Shown: positions 1 to 10,361 of the stretch, piece by piece
How positions within the stretch are numbered: the stretch's first letter is position 1
How the letters are laid out: every line of letters starts with the position of its first letter
Notes under the pieces: generated by a model
Told to the model about the DNA's origin: nothing
Seen by the model: the letters and a program-made list of their open reading frames with translations, nothing else
The model's database searches: none
Position numbers and translations under genes: made by a program
Assembly: GCA_019114445.1 (NCBI GenBank)
Contig: DXFL01000011.1
Span: 124,001 to 188,000, forward strand
Length of the DNA stretch: 64,000 nt
Source: Candidatus Barnesiella excrementigallinarum
GTDB taxonomy: Bacteria; Bacteroidota; Bacteroidia; Bacteroidales; Barnesiellaceae
Reading direction: 5' to 3'

Positions 1-1188
<1,188 letters not shown>

Positions 1189-1208
1189 TTAATGAAGTTA
1201 TGATACAA

Positions 1209-1240
1209 GTCAGCCCGGTGTTTTATCGGGCTGACGCTGT
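1209..1240 (+). terminator. Intrinsic terminator after gyrB
   Basis: Perfect 9-bp stem GTCAGCCCG (1209-1217) pairing with CGGGCTGAC (1227-1235), 9-nt loop, followed by a weak T-containing stretch, 20 nt after the gyrB stop codon. Confidence 0.7.
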
Positions 1241-1319
1241 TTAATAGGACGTGTAAAAAAAACGATTGGGCAGGGGGAGCAACCGATGTGAACTTTGCCT
1301 TGCCACACTAAGAGACATT

Positions 1320-1589
1320 ATGGAACGGAAAGCATTGAATAGCCTCGGCTACATGGAGTTGATAGCCTTTTTTATATTTGTGCTGTTTTTGGTTGGTGTC
1401 TATTTCGACCAAACGTGGTTGCAAATCTTCATGGCTGTTTGTTTCGTCGCACCTATGGCCGGGGTGTTGCGTTATCCCGGTCGGTGCCGTACAACAGGCG
1501 AACCATTTGTCAAGGCGCGTTTTGCTTGGTCGTTGATTACGATGTTCCTGTATTTAGGTATGGGTTTTGGGGTATTAATGCTTTTCTAA
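1320..1589 (+). CDS. Small hypothetical membrane protein (89 aa)
   Basis: Not recognised as a named family. The ATG at 1320 (MERKALNSLGYMEL) is preferred over a GTG/TTG-type start at 1266, because the extra 18 residues would be unlike a membrane protein N-terminus. About three hydrophobic segments fill the protein (roughly residues 10-27, 30-48 and 69-88), separated by a short basic stretch (RYPGRCRTTGEPFVKAR) that probably faces the cytoplasm. The gene lies between the gyrB terminator and the convergent antiporter gene, so it may be a stand-alone transcript. Function unknown; the hydrophobic pattern makes coding likely but not certain. Confidence 0.55.
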   Translation: MERKALNSLGYMELIAFFIFVLFLVGVYFDQTWLQIFMAVCFVAPMAGVLRYPGRCRTTGEPFVKARFAWSLITMFLYLGMGFGVLMLF

Positions 1590-1623
1590 TATTAAGCCCT
1601 CTTGCCGATCGCGGAGGCTATTT

Positions 1624-3756
1624 CTACCTCTTTTTCCTTTGTAGGAAATCGAACCAATGTTTTTTCTTTTCGTAGTTTCCGGGAGTATTTTGCAACTCGA
1701 CGAATGTAATTTCGGAAGTAGTCCGTGCATAACTGTCGGGGAACAATAATATGAAGTTTTTCTCGGTGTAGTATGCATTGATTTGATGGGGAATGTGTTC
1801 GAACGAGGGGCGGAATGAAACGGATCCGTGCCGAGCCATGATAATGACCATAAGGTCGTTTTGCCCCAGAGTGGCCGATAGGCGTTTCAACTCGTTTCCT
1901 CCGTCGGTCTCTTGCATTTCCCACAAAATGTTGGTGTGGTAACGAAGGAGGTAGGCTTGTATTAAGGAGAGTGTTTGGCGATGACCGTGCCAGAAGATCC
2001 GGGAGCCGGTATTCTCGCCTATTCGGGCGATACGCTCTATCCAGCGGGAGAACCCGGCTTCGTATTCGGCGTTTTGCGGAATAGCAACATGGATATTGTG
2101 TATCCGGTTGATGGGAGTAACCGCGTGTAGTATCATGATTTGCCGGTCCATTTTGTTGAGAAGGTTGAGCAGTACGGGCCCGAAGAACGATTCGTCTTGT
2201 GTAGCCCGTATGTGCAGGCCGACGATAATTTCAGATATGTCGTTTTCTTTCGCCGTGTGCAGTATCCCGTTGGACAGGTTGGTTGCCAATCGGTTTTGGG
2301 TTTGTAATGATATGTCGGCTTTTGCCGCAATTTCTTGTGCCTGTATCAATAACTTTTTCCCTTGTTCCCGCTCGGCTTCGCTGCAATTGTCGTAAAGGAC
2401 GTGCAATCCTATCATTCCTTGATTCTTTTTGGGATTTCTTGTCAGTAGAGCCAAATAGATGAGGTTTTTGACATTCTTTTGATTGCTGAATGAAATCAAT
2501 ATTTTCTCATTATCGGCTTTCGACGGTGAGTTTTCGGGCGGGAGTTCGCTCAGAGCCATTTTTCGAGCGGCAATATCGGTGGCTATGGAACTGATTAAAC
2601 AAGTGATAAGGATGAGAATGATTGTACCGTTGAGGACATCTTCGTTCAATAGCCGGCTGCCGTCGGGCAAAAATATATTATATCCGACCAAAACGGCGGC
2701 GAGCGTGGCAGCCGCTTGCGCATTGCTTAACCCGAACATCAGTTGACGTTCGATTTTTTTCATTCGGTATATTTTTTGGGTAGTCCATGCGGCTATCCAT
2801 TTGGTACTTAGAGCCATGAAGGTCATGACTGCTGCCACTTTCAACGATTCGATATGCCCAAAGAATACACGTAAATCGATGAGCATACCTACGCCAATAA
2901 GAAAGTAGGGTATAAATAAGGCATTGCCTACGAATTCGAGATAGTTCCTGAGGGAGGAGACATAAGGAATAAGTCGGTTGAGGACCAACCCGGCAAAGAA
3001 TGCACCGAGGATACCTTCCATACCTACCAACTCCATTAAACCGGCGGCAAGGAATACCATAGCCAAAATAAAAATGAATTGGACAATGCCGTCTTCGTAT
3101 TTGCGTAAGAACCAACGTCCGATACGGGGAAAGGTATAGATAATGAAAAGGCCCATCAGAGTGACTCTGAGAATGAGTTCCACCCAAGACCAGTTGCCTA
3201 TATTTTCGCTTTTGTAAAGGCTGCCGATGATAGCGAGAACCAACAGGGTGAGGCTATCGGTAATAGCGGTTGCCCCTACGGCTATGCTGACACATCGGTG
3301 CCGGGCAACTCCGTATCGGATAACGATGGGATAGGAAATGAGTGTATGCGAGGCGTACATACTCGCCAGCAGAATGGAGGAGACGATACCGTATTTCAGT
3401 ATGAATATGTTGCTGAAAAAACCGAATACGAGAGGTATGATAAAGGCAAGAATACCGAATACGATGGCTTTCCACCGGATTGCCCGAAAATCCTCCATAT
3501 TCATTTCCAATCCCGCCAAGAACATGATGTAGTAGAGGCCTACTTGTCCGAACAGGGTAAAACTGCTGTCACGAGCCAAGATATCGAATCCATGTTCTCC
3601 GATGAGGATTCCCGCTAAAATCATGCCGATGAGATGCGGAATTTTCAGTTTATTCAGCAATATGGGCGCAAATAGGATAATGCAGAGAACCAGGAAGAAT
3701 ATCCAAGTGGGATTCGTTATTGGCAAATGTTTCCCGATGTCGAGTATGGCGGTCAT
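1624..3756 (-). CDS. CPA2-family cation:proton antiporter with USP-like cytoplasmic tail
   Basis: Inner-membrane monovalent cation/proton exchanger of the Kef/NapA (CPA2) type. Residues about 1-400 form 11-13 hydrophobic segments with family-like stretches (PHLIGMILAGILIGEHG, LYYIMFLAGLEMN, MEGILGAFFAGLVLNRL). The ion-binding region around residue 165 reads GATAITDSLTLL, with one conserved Asp. The C-terminal ~300 residues are soluble and contain two universal-stress-protein-like halves (IGLHVLYDN...SEIIVGLH, then IHVAIPQNAEYEAG...LMVIIMARHGS), probably a regulatory domain. At 710 aa it is longer than transporter-only homologues because of this tail. The start ATG at 3756 sits 23 nt downstream of a good -7 box. 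It is convergent with the small membrane gene. Substrate (Na+ or K+) cannot be told from sequence. Confidence 0.85.
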   Translation of the reverse strand: MTAILDIGKHLPITNPTWIFFLVLCIILFAPILLNKLKIPHLIGMILAGILIGEHGFDILARDSSFTLFGQVGLYYIMFLAGLEMNMEDFRAIRWKAIVFGILAFIIPLVFGFFSNIFILKYGIVSSILLASMYASHTLISYPIVIRYGVARHRCVSIAVGATAITDSLTLLVLAIIGSLYKSENIGNWSWVELILRVTLMGLFIIYTFPRIGRWFLRKYEDGIVQFIFILAMVFLAAGLMELVGMEGILGAFFAGLVLNRLIPYVSSLRNYLEFVGNALFIPYFLIGVGMLIDLRVFFGHIESLKVAAVMTFMALSTKWIAAWTTQKIYRMKKIERQLMFGLSNAQAAATLAAVLVGYNIFLPDGSRLLNEDVLNGTIILILITCLISSIATDIAARKMALSELPPENSPSKADNEKILISFSNQKNVKNLIYLALLTRNPKKNQGMIGLHVLYDNCSEAEREQGKKLLIQAQEIAAKADISLQTQNRLATNLSNGILHTAKENDISEIIVGLHIRATQDESFFGPVLLNLLNKMDRQIMILHAVTPINRIHNIHVAIPQNAEYEAGFSRWIERIARIGENTGSRIFWHGHRQTLSLIQAYLLRYHTNILWEMQETDGGNELKRLSATLGQNDLMVIIMARHGSVSFRPSFEHIPHQINAYYTEKNFILLFPDSYARTTSEITFVELQNTPGNYEKKKHWFDFLQRKKR

Positions 3757-3779
3757 TTATCGTAGTTTTAGGTTATAAG

Positions 3780-3811
3780 CAAAAATAATCATTTTTAGTG
3801 GGTTCCCGAAA
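3780..3811 (-). promoter_or_regulatory. Promoter of the cation antiporter gene
   Basis: On the minus strand the box TATTTTTG (3780-3787) matches the Bacteroidota -7 consensus TAnnTTTG. A partial -33 element (TTCG against TTTG, 3807-3810) is 19 bp upstream, giving a short 5' leader before the ATG at 3756. Confidence 0.55.
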
Positions 3812-3926
3812 TGGTAATTTTTTCTTGAATAGTTTGTATATTTTTGATTCCGTTCGAATTATTTGTAAAATAAGGCTTCTTTTGTTAAATAACAAAATTG
3901 AAAGGCTTTTGATGGTACCGAATATA

Positions 3927-3957
3927 TTTGTTTCTGTTGTGGATTATACTATCTTTG
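3927..3957 (+). promoter_or_regulatory. Promoter of the RNase R gene
   Basis: Perfect Bacteroidota housekeeping promoter: -33 TTTG (3927-3930), 19-bp spacer, -7 TATCTTTG (3950-3957), about 30 nt before the rnr ATG. Confidence 0.75.
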
Positions 3958-3986
3958 TATACAGTAAAAGTTAAAACCCCAATATT

Positions 3987-6125
3987 ATGAAACAGACGAA
4001 GAAAAAAGCTTCAACACGTGTCAAGAAAGATGATTTGTTGGCATTGATGGTCGAGTTCTTCAATCGCGATCGAAAAAGGTCGTTTAATTATAAACAAGTT
4101 GCGCATGGGGTTGGAGCTACTACTACCCCCCAAAAGCAGATGGTGTTCCAGTTGCTCGAAGGTATGGCCGAGCAGAATTTTTTGATCGAAGTCTCGCCCG
4201 GCAAATATAAGGCCAATAGCCGGGGCACCGAGGTCGTAGGCCGTTTTGAACGTCGTGTCAATGGCAAGAATCATGTGATTACCGACGAGAAAGAGTCGAT
4301 TTTCATTGCCGAACGCAATTCGATGCACGCGATGGATGGCGACCGGGTGCGTGTGCTGGTTTATGCCAAACGCAAAGGTCATGATTCGGAAGGCGAGGTT
4401 GTCGAGATTATCGAGAAGAATCCGCAAACTTTTGTGGGTACGCTCGAAGTGCAGAAACATTTTGCGTTCCTTTTGACCGACAATAAAGTGCTGGCTAACG
4501 ATATATTTATCCCGAAGAATGCACTCAAAGGCGGTAAGACAGGCGATAAGGCGGTAGTCCGCATTACCGAATGGCCCGACCGTGCCCGTAATCCATACGG
4601 CGAAGTGGTAGACATATTGGGCCCTGCGGGGGAAAACAATACCGAGATTCATGCCATATTAGCCGAGTTTGGATTACCCTATCGTTATCCCGAATCGGTG
4701 GAGAAGGCGGCAAATAAAATCCCCGATGTGATTACTCCTGAGGAGATTGCTGCCCGGGAAGATTTCAGAAATGTGACGACTTTTACCATCGACCCCAAAG
4801 ATGCCAAAGACTTTGACGATGCGCTATCGATTCGTCAACTTCCCAACGGACATTGGGAGGTAGGCGTGCATATTGCCGATGTAAGTTATTATGTGAAGCC
4901 GGGCAGTATTATCGACAAGGAGGCAAAAAGCCGTGCCACCTCGGTCTATTTGGTCGATCGTGTAATTCCTATGTTGCCCGAACGTTTGTGCAACGATGTG
5001 TGCTCGTTGCATCCCAATGAGGATAAACTCGCATTCTCGTGTATTTTTGAATTGAATGAAAATGCCGAGGTGCAAAAATCGCACGTTGCCCGCACCGTCA
5101 TTCGTTCCGACCGTCGGTTTACCTATGAAGAGGCTCAGGAGGTAATCGAGACGGGCGAAGGGGATTACAAAGAGGAAATTTTGAGGTTGAACGATTTGGC
5201 TCAGAAATTGAGAAAACGCAGGTTCGACAATGGCTCGATTAATTTCGATCGGCACGAAGTCAAGTTTGATATAGATGAGAATGGCAAACCGTTGGGTGTC
5301 TATTTCAAAGTGTCGAAAGAGGCAAATAAATTGATCGAGGAGTTTATGTTGCTGGCCAACCGTACAATCGCCGAGTTTGTGGGTAAACCTCAGGGAAAAA
5401 ACAAGCCCAAAGCCTTTGTGTATCGGGTGCACGATTTGCCCGACCCCGACAAGATGTCGTTGTTTGCCGCGTTTATTACCCGGTTTGGTTACAAAATCAA
5501 GACCGAGGGCAGCAAGTCCGATTTGTCGAAAGGCATAAACAGTTTGTTGGCCAAAGTTCAAGGGCGTCCCGAGGAGAATTTGGTGGAGACGGTAGCGATA
5601 CGGGCTATGGCCAAAGCCATTTATACCACTGTAAACATAGGCCATTATGGTTTGTCGTTCGATTACTATACCCATTTTACCTCTCCCATACGGCGTTATC
5701 CCGACTTGATGGTGCATCGCTTGTTGGAACGTTACATGGCCGGCGGCCGCAGTGTGAATGCGCAGGCACTCGAAGATGATTGCAAACATTCGTCGGATAT
5801 GGAACAGCTTGCCGCCAATGCCGAACGTGCTTCGATCAAGTATAAACAGGTAGAGTTTATGGGCGAGCGTTTGGGCGAGGAGTACGATGGCGTTATTTCG
5901 GGTATCACCGAGTGGGGATTGTATGTCGAAATCAACGAAAACAAATGCGAGGGTCTTGTGCCGATACGCGATCTCGAAGACGATTACTACGAGTTCGACG
6001 AAAAGAACTACTGTCTGATGGGGCGTCGCAAACATCGCATATACCGGTTGGGCGATCCTATTCGCATTAAGGTGGCTCGTGCCAATTTGGAGCGGAAACA
6101 ACTCGATTTTGCTTTGGTGGAATAA
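3987..6125 (+). CDS. rnr: Ribonuclease R
   Basis: Processive 3'-5' exoribonuclease of the RNB (RNase II) superfamily that degrades structured RNA in the cytoplasm. Order of domains: N-terminal winged helix-like and cold-shock OB domains (residues ~1-235, including the basic MKQTKKKASTRVKK start), the RNB catalytic domain with the acidic metal-binding cluster in FTIDPKDAKDFDDALS (about residues 262-278) and the later HYTHFTSPIRRYPDLMVHR block, and a C-terminal S1 domain (GVISGITEWGLYVEI, about 632-646). At 712 aa it matches Bacteroidales RNase R. The start ATG fits the cold-shock region and the strong upstream promoter. It is monocistronic, with its own terminator before the topoisomerase IV gene. 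Confidence 0.95.
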   Translation: MKQTKKKASTRVKKDDLLALMVEFFNRDRKRSFNYKQVAHGVGATTTPQKQMVFQLLEGMAEQNFLIEVSPGKYKANSRGTEVVGRFERRVNGKNHVITDEKESIFIAERNSMHAMDGDRVRVLVYAKRKGHDSEGEVVEIIEKNPQTFVGTLEVQKHFAFLLTDNKVLANDIFIPKNALKGGKTGDKAVVRITEWPDRARNPYGEVVDILGPAGENNTEIHAILAEFGLPYRYPESVEKAANKIPDVITPEEIAAREDFRNVTTFTIDPKDAKDFDDALSIRQLPNGHWEVGVHIADVSYYVKPGSIIDKEAKSRATSVYLVDRVIPMLPERLCNDVCSLHPNEDKLAFSCIFELNENAEVQKSHVARTVIRSDRRFTYEEAQEVIETGEGDYKEEILRLNDLAQKLRKRRFDNGSINFDRHEVKFDIDENGKPLGVYFKVSKEANKLIEEFMLLANRTIAEFVGKPQGKNKPKAFVYRVHDLPDPDKMSLFAAFITRFGYKIKTEGSKSDLSKGINSLLAKVQGRPEENLVETVAIRAMAKAIYTTVNIGHYGLSFDYYTHFTSPIRRYPDLMVHRLLERYMAGGRSVNAQALEDDCKHSSDMEQLAANAERASIKYKQVEFMGERLGEEYDGVISGITEWGLYVEINENKCEGLVPIRDLEDDYYEFDEKNYCLMGRRKHRIYRLGDPIRIKVARANLERKQLDFALVE

Positions 6126-6151
6126 AACAATTCCCCCGAAAACCATATCGA

Positions 6152-6197
6152 AGCTCGTGCAATAAGGCTTTTTCGCCTCGCACGAGCTCTTTTTATT
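6152..6197 (+). terminator. Intrinsic terminator after rnr
   Basis: A 9-bp stem AGCTCGTGC (6152-6160) with GCACGAGCT (6180-6188), an inner AGGC/GCCT helix, and a T-rich tail CTCTTTTTATTTC. Confidence 0.8.
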
Positions 6198-6241
6198 TCT
6201 TAAAAACGGGGTAAAATGGGTGATATTCTTTTTTTTAACGT

Positions 6242-6249
6242 TATCTTTG
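6242..6249 (+). promoter_or_regulatory. Putative promoter of the topoisomerase IV B-coaD-protease group
   Basis: TATCTTTG matches the -7 consensus perfectly. No convincing TTTG is seen 19-21 bp upstream. It would give a leader of about 90 nt before the ATG at 6342. Confidence 0.45.
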
Positions 6250-6341
6250 TATTTCGACCGATAGCCGATTGCCAGCACCTCTGTTGGCCATAGCCCGGAG
6301 ATAGTCGAATGGTAATGGCTGTATCGGTAAGATAGAAATTT

Positions 6342-8207
6342 ATGGAAGAAAATATAAGTGCAAATATTGAGTTTGAGTATGGTTCGGATGCCATTAAAAC
6401 TCTCGATTGGAAAGAACATATTCGTCGTCGTCCCGGTATGTATATCGGGAAATTGGGCGACGGGTCACACGCCGATGATGGCATTTATGTGTTGCTGAAA
6501 GAGGTTCTCGACAATGCGCTCGACGAACACATGATGGGATTCGGCAAGCAAATTGTCGTGGAGATTTCGAGCGAAATAGTTTCGGTGCGAGACTACGGGC
6601 GGGGCATTCCTCTCGACAAGGTGAAAGATGTCTCGTCCAAGATGAATACCGGCGGTAAGTACGACTCGAAAGCATTTAAAAAGTCGGTAGGGTTGAACGG
6701 TGTGGGTATCAAGGCCGTCAATGCCTTGTCGTCGAGTTTTTTCATACAGTCGTATCGCGACGGAATGTGCAGTTCGGTGAGCTATGCTTGCGGCAATGTG
6801 GTTTCGGAGAGTGGGTTGCTCCCTACCGACGAACCGAATGGCACATTGGTACAGTTTGCTCCCGATGAGACTATTTTCAAGAATTATGCCTATCGCGAGG
6901 AGTTTATCGAGCCGCTGCTCAAAAATTATGTATTCCTGAACACGGGGCTGACTATTTTGCTGAATGGCCGTAAATTTCATTCGCGCAACGGGTTGGTCGA
7001 TTTGTTGAACGACTATATGACTACCGAGCCGTTGTACCCCATTATTCACCTCATCGGTTCGGACATAGAGGTGGTTATCACGCATGGCAATCAATATGGC
7101 GAGGAGTATTATTCGTTTGTGAACGGGCAGCATACGACACAGGGCGGTACCCATCTTTCGGCATTTCGCGAGGCTGCCAGCCGTACCATCAAAGAATTTT
7201 ACAATAAAAACTTCGAGTATACCGATATTCGTAACGGTATGGTGGCTGCCATCAGTATCAAGGTGGAAGAACCGGTGTTCGAGTCGCAGACCAAAACCAA
7301 ACTCGGCTCGAAAGATGTGGGTCCCGACGGACCTACGATTGCTAAGTTCATCGGCGATTTCATGAAGAAGGAGCTGGATAACTATCTGCACAAGCATGGC
7401 GATATAGCCGAGGTAATGTTGAAAAAAATATTGGCTTCGGAGAAGGAGCGAAAGGCGATTGCCGGTGTAACGAAATTGGCTCGCGAGCGAGCTAAGAAAG
7501 CCAATCTGAACAACCGCAAATTGCGCGATTGCCGTATTCACTACAACGACACTAAGGGCGACCGGCAAGAGGAGAGTTGCATATTCATTACCGAGGGCGA
7601 CTCGGCGAGCGGGTCGATTACAAAGATTCGCAACGTAGAGACGCAAGCTGTATTTTCGTTGCGAGGTAAGCCGCTGAATACCTATGGGCTTACCCAAAAA
7701 GTGGTTTATGAAAACGAGGAATTTAATCTGCTGCAAGCTGCACTCAATATCGAAGAGGGAATCGAGGGCCTGCGTTACAACAAGGTAATTATCGCTACCG
7801 ATGCCGATGTAGATGGTATGCACATTCGTTTGTTGATGATTACTTTCCTTTTGCAATTCTTCCCCGACCTGATTAAAAAAGGTCACGTTTATATATTGCA
7901 AACCCCGTTGTTCCGTGTGCGGAACAAGAAAGAGACCTATTATTGTTATACCGATGAGGAGCGTATTACCGCCGTGAAAAAATGTGGAGCAAATCCCGAA
8001 GTAACCCGGTTCAAAGGGTTGGGCGAAATTTCGCCGGAGGAGTTCAAGCAATTTATCGGGCCCGATATGCGTCTCGACCGGGTTTCGTTGCGGAAAGAAG
8101 ATTTGGTGAAAGATTTGCTCGAATTTTATATGGGCAAGAACACCATGGAAAGGCAAAACTTTATTATACAAAATTTGGTTATAGAAGATGACACCAATCT
8201 CGTCTAA
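6342..8207 (+). CDS. parE: DNA topoisomerase IV subunit B (type IIA, ATPase subunit)
   Basis: ATPase/TOPRIM subunit of a type IIA topoisomerase, acting in chromosome decatenation. GHKL domain: [10 protein letters not shown] (about residue 53), DYGRGIPLD (about 83) and [14 protein letters not shown] (about 115). Transducer domain with [29 protein letters not shown] (about 416) and [11 protein letters not shown] (about 485), then [14 protein letters not shown]. Length 621 aa is typical for the Bacteroidales ParE-like protein. It is clearly a paralogue of the gyrB fragment at the window start, hence the ParE call; the partner parC is not in the window. Its last 20 nt overlap the start of coaD, so the two are probably translationally coupled. 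The gene order topoisomerase IV B-coaD-S41 protease is, to my knowledge, common in Bacteroidales. Confidence 0.9.
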   Translation: MEENISANIEFEYGSDAIKTLDWKEHIRRRPGMYIGKLGDGSHADDGIYVLLKEVLDNALDEHMMGFGKQIVVEISSEIVSVRDYGRGIPLDKVKDVSSKMNTGGKYDSKAFKKSVGLNGVGIKAVNALSSSFFIQSYRDGMCSSVSYACGNVVSESGLLPTDEPNGTLVQFAPDETIFKNYAYREEFIEPLLKNYVFLNTGLTILLNGRKFHSRNGLVDLLNDYMTTEPLYPIIHLIGSDIEVVITHGNQYGEEYYSFVNGQHTTQGGTHLSAFREAASRTIKEFYNKNFEYTDIRNGMVAAISIKVEEPVFESQTKTKLGSKDVGPDGPTIAKFIGDFMKKELDNYLHKHGDIAEVMLKKILASEKERKAIAGVTKLARERAKKANLNNRKLRDCRIHYNDTKGDRQEESCIFITEGDSASGSITKIRNVETQAVFSLRGKPLNTYGLTQKVVYENEEFNLLQAALNIEEGIEGLRYNKVIIATDADVDGMHIRLLMITFLLQFFPDLIKKGHVYILQTPLFRVRNKKETYYCYTDEERITAVKKCGANPEVTRFKGLGEISPEEFKQFIGPDMRLDRVSLRKEDLVKDLLEFYMGKNTMERQNFIIQNLVIEDDTNLV

Positions 8208-8661
8208 AAGAATAGCCGTGTTCCCGGGGACGTTCGATCCCTTTACTCGGGGACATATGTCGATTGTAAACAGGGGGCTCGAACTGCTCGACGAAATCGT
8301 GATTGCCATAGGTATCAACGATTCGAAGCGTACCTATTTTACAGTGGAACAGCGGTTGGAAATGTTGAAAGATTTGTTTCGCGACAACTCCCGCATTCGG
8401 GTCGTTGCATACGACGGGCTTACCATCGATTTGGCGCGGCAATGGAATGCCCGCTTTATTCTGCGGGGCATTCGTTCGATCAACGATTTTGAATATGAGA
8501 AAACCATTGCCGATGTAAACAGGAACCTGTCGGGGGTAGAGACGATTATTTTGTTTACCGAACCCGAGCTGACCCATATCAGTTCCACAATCGTGAGGGA
8601 GTTGTTGCGGTTTGGCCATAGCGTCGAGGATTTTATTCCCGAAGGGTTGAAATTAGTATAA
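8188..8661 (+). CDS. coaD: Phosphopantetheine adenylyltransferase
   Basis: Transfers AMP from ATP to 4'-phosphopantetheine to give dephospho-CoA, the penultimate step of CoA synthesis in the cytoplasm. Nucleotidyltransferase-fold signatures: [11 protein letters not shown] near the N-terminus (the TxGH motif at about residues 19-22) and ISSTIVREL (about 131-139). At 157 aa it is the normal size. The ATG at 8188 lies inside the end of the upstream topoisomerase gene (20-nt overlap) but gives the expected N-terminus just before [11 protein letters not shown] gap of 10 nt separates it from the next gene, consistent with one operon. Confidence 0.95.
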   Translation: MTPISSKRIAVFPGTFDPFTRGHMSIVNRGLELLDEIVIAIGINDSKRTYFTVEQRLEMLKDLFRDNSRIRVVAYDGLTIDLARQWNARFILRGIRSINDFEYEKTIADVNRNLSGVETIILFTEPELTHISSTIVRELLRFGHSVEDFIPEGLKLV

Positions 8662-8671
8662 TTTTAAATAG

Positions 8672-10267
8672 ATGAAAAAAAGATTGTTTTTTGCCATACT
8701 TCTGTTATCGTTGGTGACAGGAGCCATGTGGGCACAGGGGCAAAGCGAAGGAATGCGCAAATTGAGCCTGGCCGATTTTGCCATTACAAACCTCTATGTC
8801 GATGAGGTCGATGAGGGGAAACTGGTCGAAGATGCCATACGGGGAATGCTCGAACAACTCGACCCCCATTCTACCTATACGACGGCCGAAGAGACCAAAG
8901 AGATGAACGAACCGTTGCAGGGGAATTTCAGCGGGATAGGTATTCAGTTCAACATGAACAAAGATACGCTCTATGTGATACAGACCATTGTGGGTGGTCC
9001 CTCGGAGAAGGTGGGAATACAGGCGGGCGACCGTATCATATCGGTCAACGATACCACCATTGCCGGAGTGAAGATGAAAAATACCGACATTATGAAACGG
9101 CTGCGCGGCAAAGCCGGAACCGTTGTGCGGGTGACGGTTTTGCGCAAGGGAGTGGCGGAGCCTATCGAGTTTAGAATCGTGCGCGATAATATTCCCATTT
9201 ACAGTATCGATGCCTCTTATATGGTCGATAAGGAGACCGGGTATATACGGGTAAGCCGGTTTGCCATGAATACCGACAAAGAATTTTCCGATGCCGTCAA
9301 AGCTCTGAAAAAGAAGGGCATGAAAAACCTCATTGTCGATTTGCAGGGTAATGGCGGCGGATTTTTGACCAGTGCTATTGCTATGGCCGACGAGTTCTTG
9401 TCCGATGGGCAGACGATTGTTTATACCGAAGGCCGCCGGTCGCCTCGCGACGATGCTTTTGCCACTAAACAAGGGCTGTTCCAGCAAGGGAAACTGGTGC
9501 TGCTGGTCGATGAGAGTTCGGCTTCGGCCAGTGAGATTCTTTCGGGTGCCGTACAGGATTGGGACCGCGGTATCATTGTGGGCCGCCGTACGTTTGGCAA
9601 GGGGCTTGTTCAGCGTCCTATTCCTTTCCCCGACGGTTCCATGATCCGGTTGACCATAGCCCGTTATTATACCCCTTCGGGTCGAAGCATACAAAAGCCT
9701 TATGATAAAGGGCACGAGGCTTATGAGCGCGAATTGCTCGACCGTTTCAATCATGGGGAGCTTATTTATACCGACAGTATTCATTTCCCCGATTCGTTGC
9801 AATTCAAGACCTTGAACAACGGGCGGACGGTATATGGCGGCGGAGGTATCATGCCCGACGTTTTTATTCCGTTGGATACGACAATTTATACCGATTTCCA
9901 TCGGGACTTATTGGCGAAAGGGGTGTTGAACCAGTATCCGGTCGATTATCTCGACGACCACCGGAAAGAGTTGATGTCGAAATATAAGAATATAGAACAG
10001 TTCGATGCCGGTTTTGTGGTTACGGACGAGATGTTTGCCGATTTGTTGCAAAAGGCCGAGGCCGAGAAGGTGAAATATAATGAAGAGCAATATCTCAAAT
10101 CGAAAGAGTTGATAGGGGCACAGGTAAAAGCCCTTATCGCACGGGATATGTTCGATATGACAGCATATTTCAAAATTATGAATCCCAAGAATGCATCGTT
10201 TGTAAAGGCGATGGAGATTATCCGTAACGATGAGGAGTATAACCGGTTGTTGCAACCGAAAGATTAA
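8672..10267 (+). CDS. S41-family C-terminal processing protease (PDZ domain)
   Basis: Periplasmic serine protease of the Ctp/Prc family. A signal peptide (residues 1 to about 21, ending AMWAQ) is followed by a helical region with LEQLDPHSTY, a PDZ domain (about 80-165, including GIQAGDRIISVNDT) and the S41 catalytic domain. The Ser/Lys dyad is visible: Ser285 in SSASASEIL and Lys310 in RTFGKGLVQ, spaced 25 residues as in E. coli Prc. At 531 aa the length is normal for Bacteroidales CTPs. It follows coaD by 10 nt and ends before a strong hairpin shared with the convergent acyltransferase gene. The natural substrate is unknown. Confidence 0.92.
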   Translation: MKKRLFFAILLLSLVTGAMWAQGQSEGMRKLSLADFAITNLYVDEVDEGKLVEDAIRGMLEQLDPHSTYTTAEETKEMNEPLQGNFSGIGIQFNMNKDTLYVIQTIVGGPSEKVGIQAGDRIISVNDTTIAGVKMKNTDIMKRLRGKAGTVVRVTVLRKGVAEPIEFRIVRDNIPIYSIDASYMVDKETGYIRVSRFAMNTDKEFSDAVKALKKKGMKNLIVDLQGNGGGFLTSAIAMADEFLSDGQTIVYTEGRRSPRDDAFATKQGLFQQGKLVLLVDESSASASEILSGAVQDWDRGIIVGRRTFGKGLVQRPIPFPDGSMIRLTIARYYTPSGRSIQKPYDKGHEAYERELLDRFNHGELIYTDSIHFPDSLQFKTLNNGRTVYGGGGIMPDVFIPLDTTIYTDFHRDLLAKGVLNQYPVDYLDDHRKELMSKYKNIEQFDAGFVVTDEMFADLLQKAEAEKVKYNEEQYLKSKELIGAQVKALIARDMFDMTAYFKIMNPKNASFVKAMEIIRNDEEYNRLLQPKD

Positions 10268-10292
10268 GCCGGGAAGTTTCTTCGATAAAAGT

Positions 10293-10326
10293 ACAGGGGG
10301 TGAATGATTTTCCATTCGCCCCCTGT
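10293..10326. terminator. Bidirectional terminator between convergent genes
   Basis: A 14-bp stem with one G-T pair (10293-10306 with 10313-10326) and a 6-nt loop lies between the S41 protease stop and the acyltransferase stop. Confidence 0.7.
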
Positions 10327-10361
10327 GCGTTATGACGTACGGTTTTATAGTTTGAAAATGT

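Noticed and set aside
4824-6419. A 531-codon open frame on the minus strand opposite RNase R
   Set aside because: It lies antisense to a clear RNase R gene and its product has no recognisable domain. Long antisense frames arise from the codon bias of highly expressed genes here.
6465-8318. A 617-codon open frame on the minus strand opposite the topoisomerase gene
   Set aside because: It fully shadows parE, and its composition looks like reverse-read Bacteroidales codons. No domain is visible.
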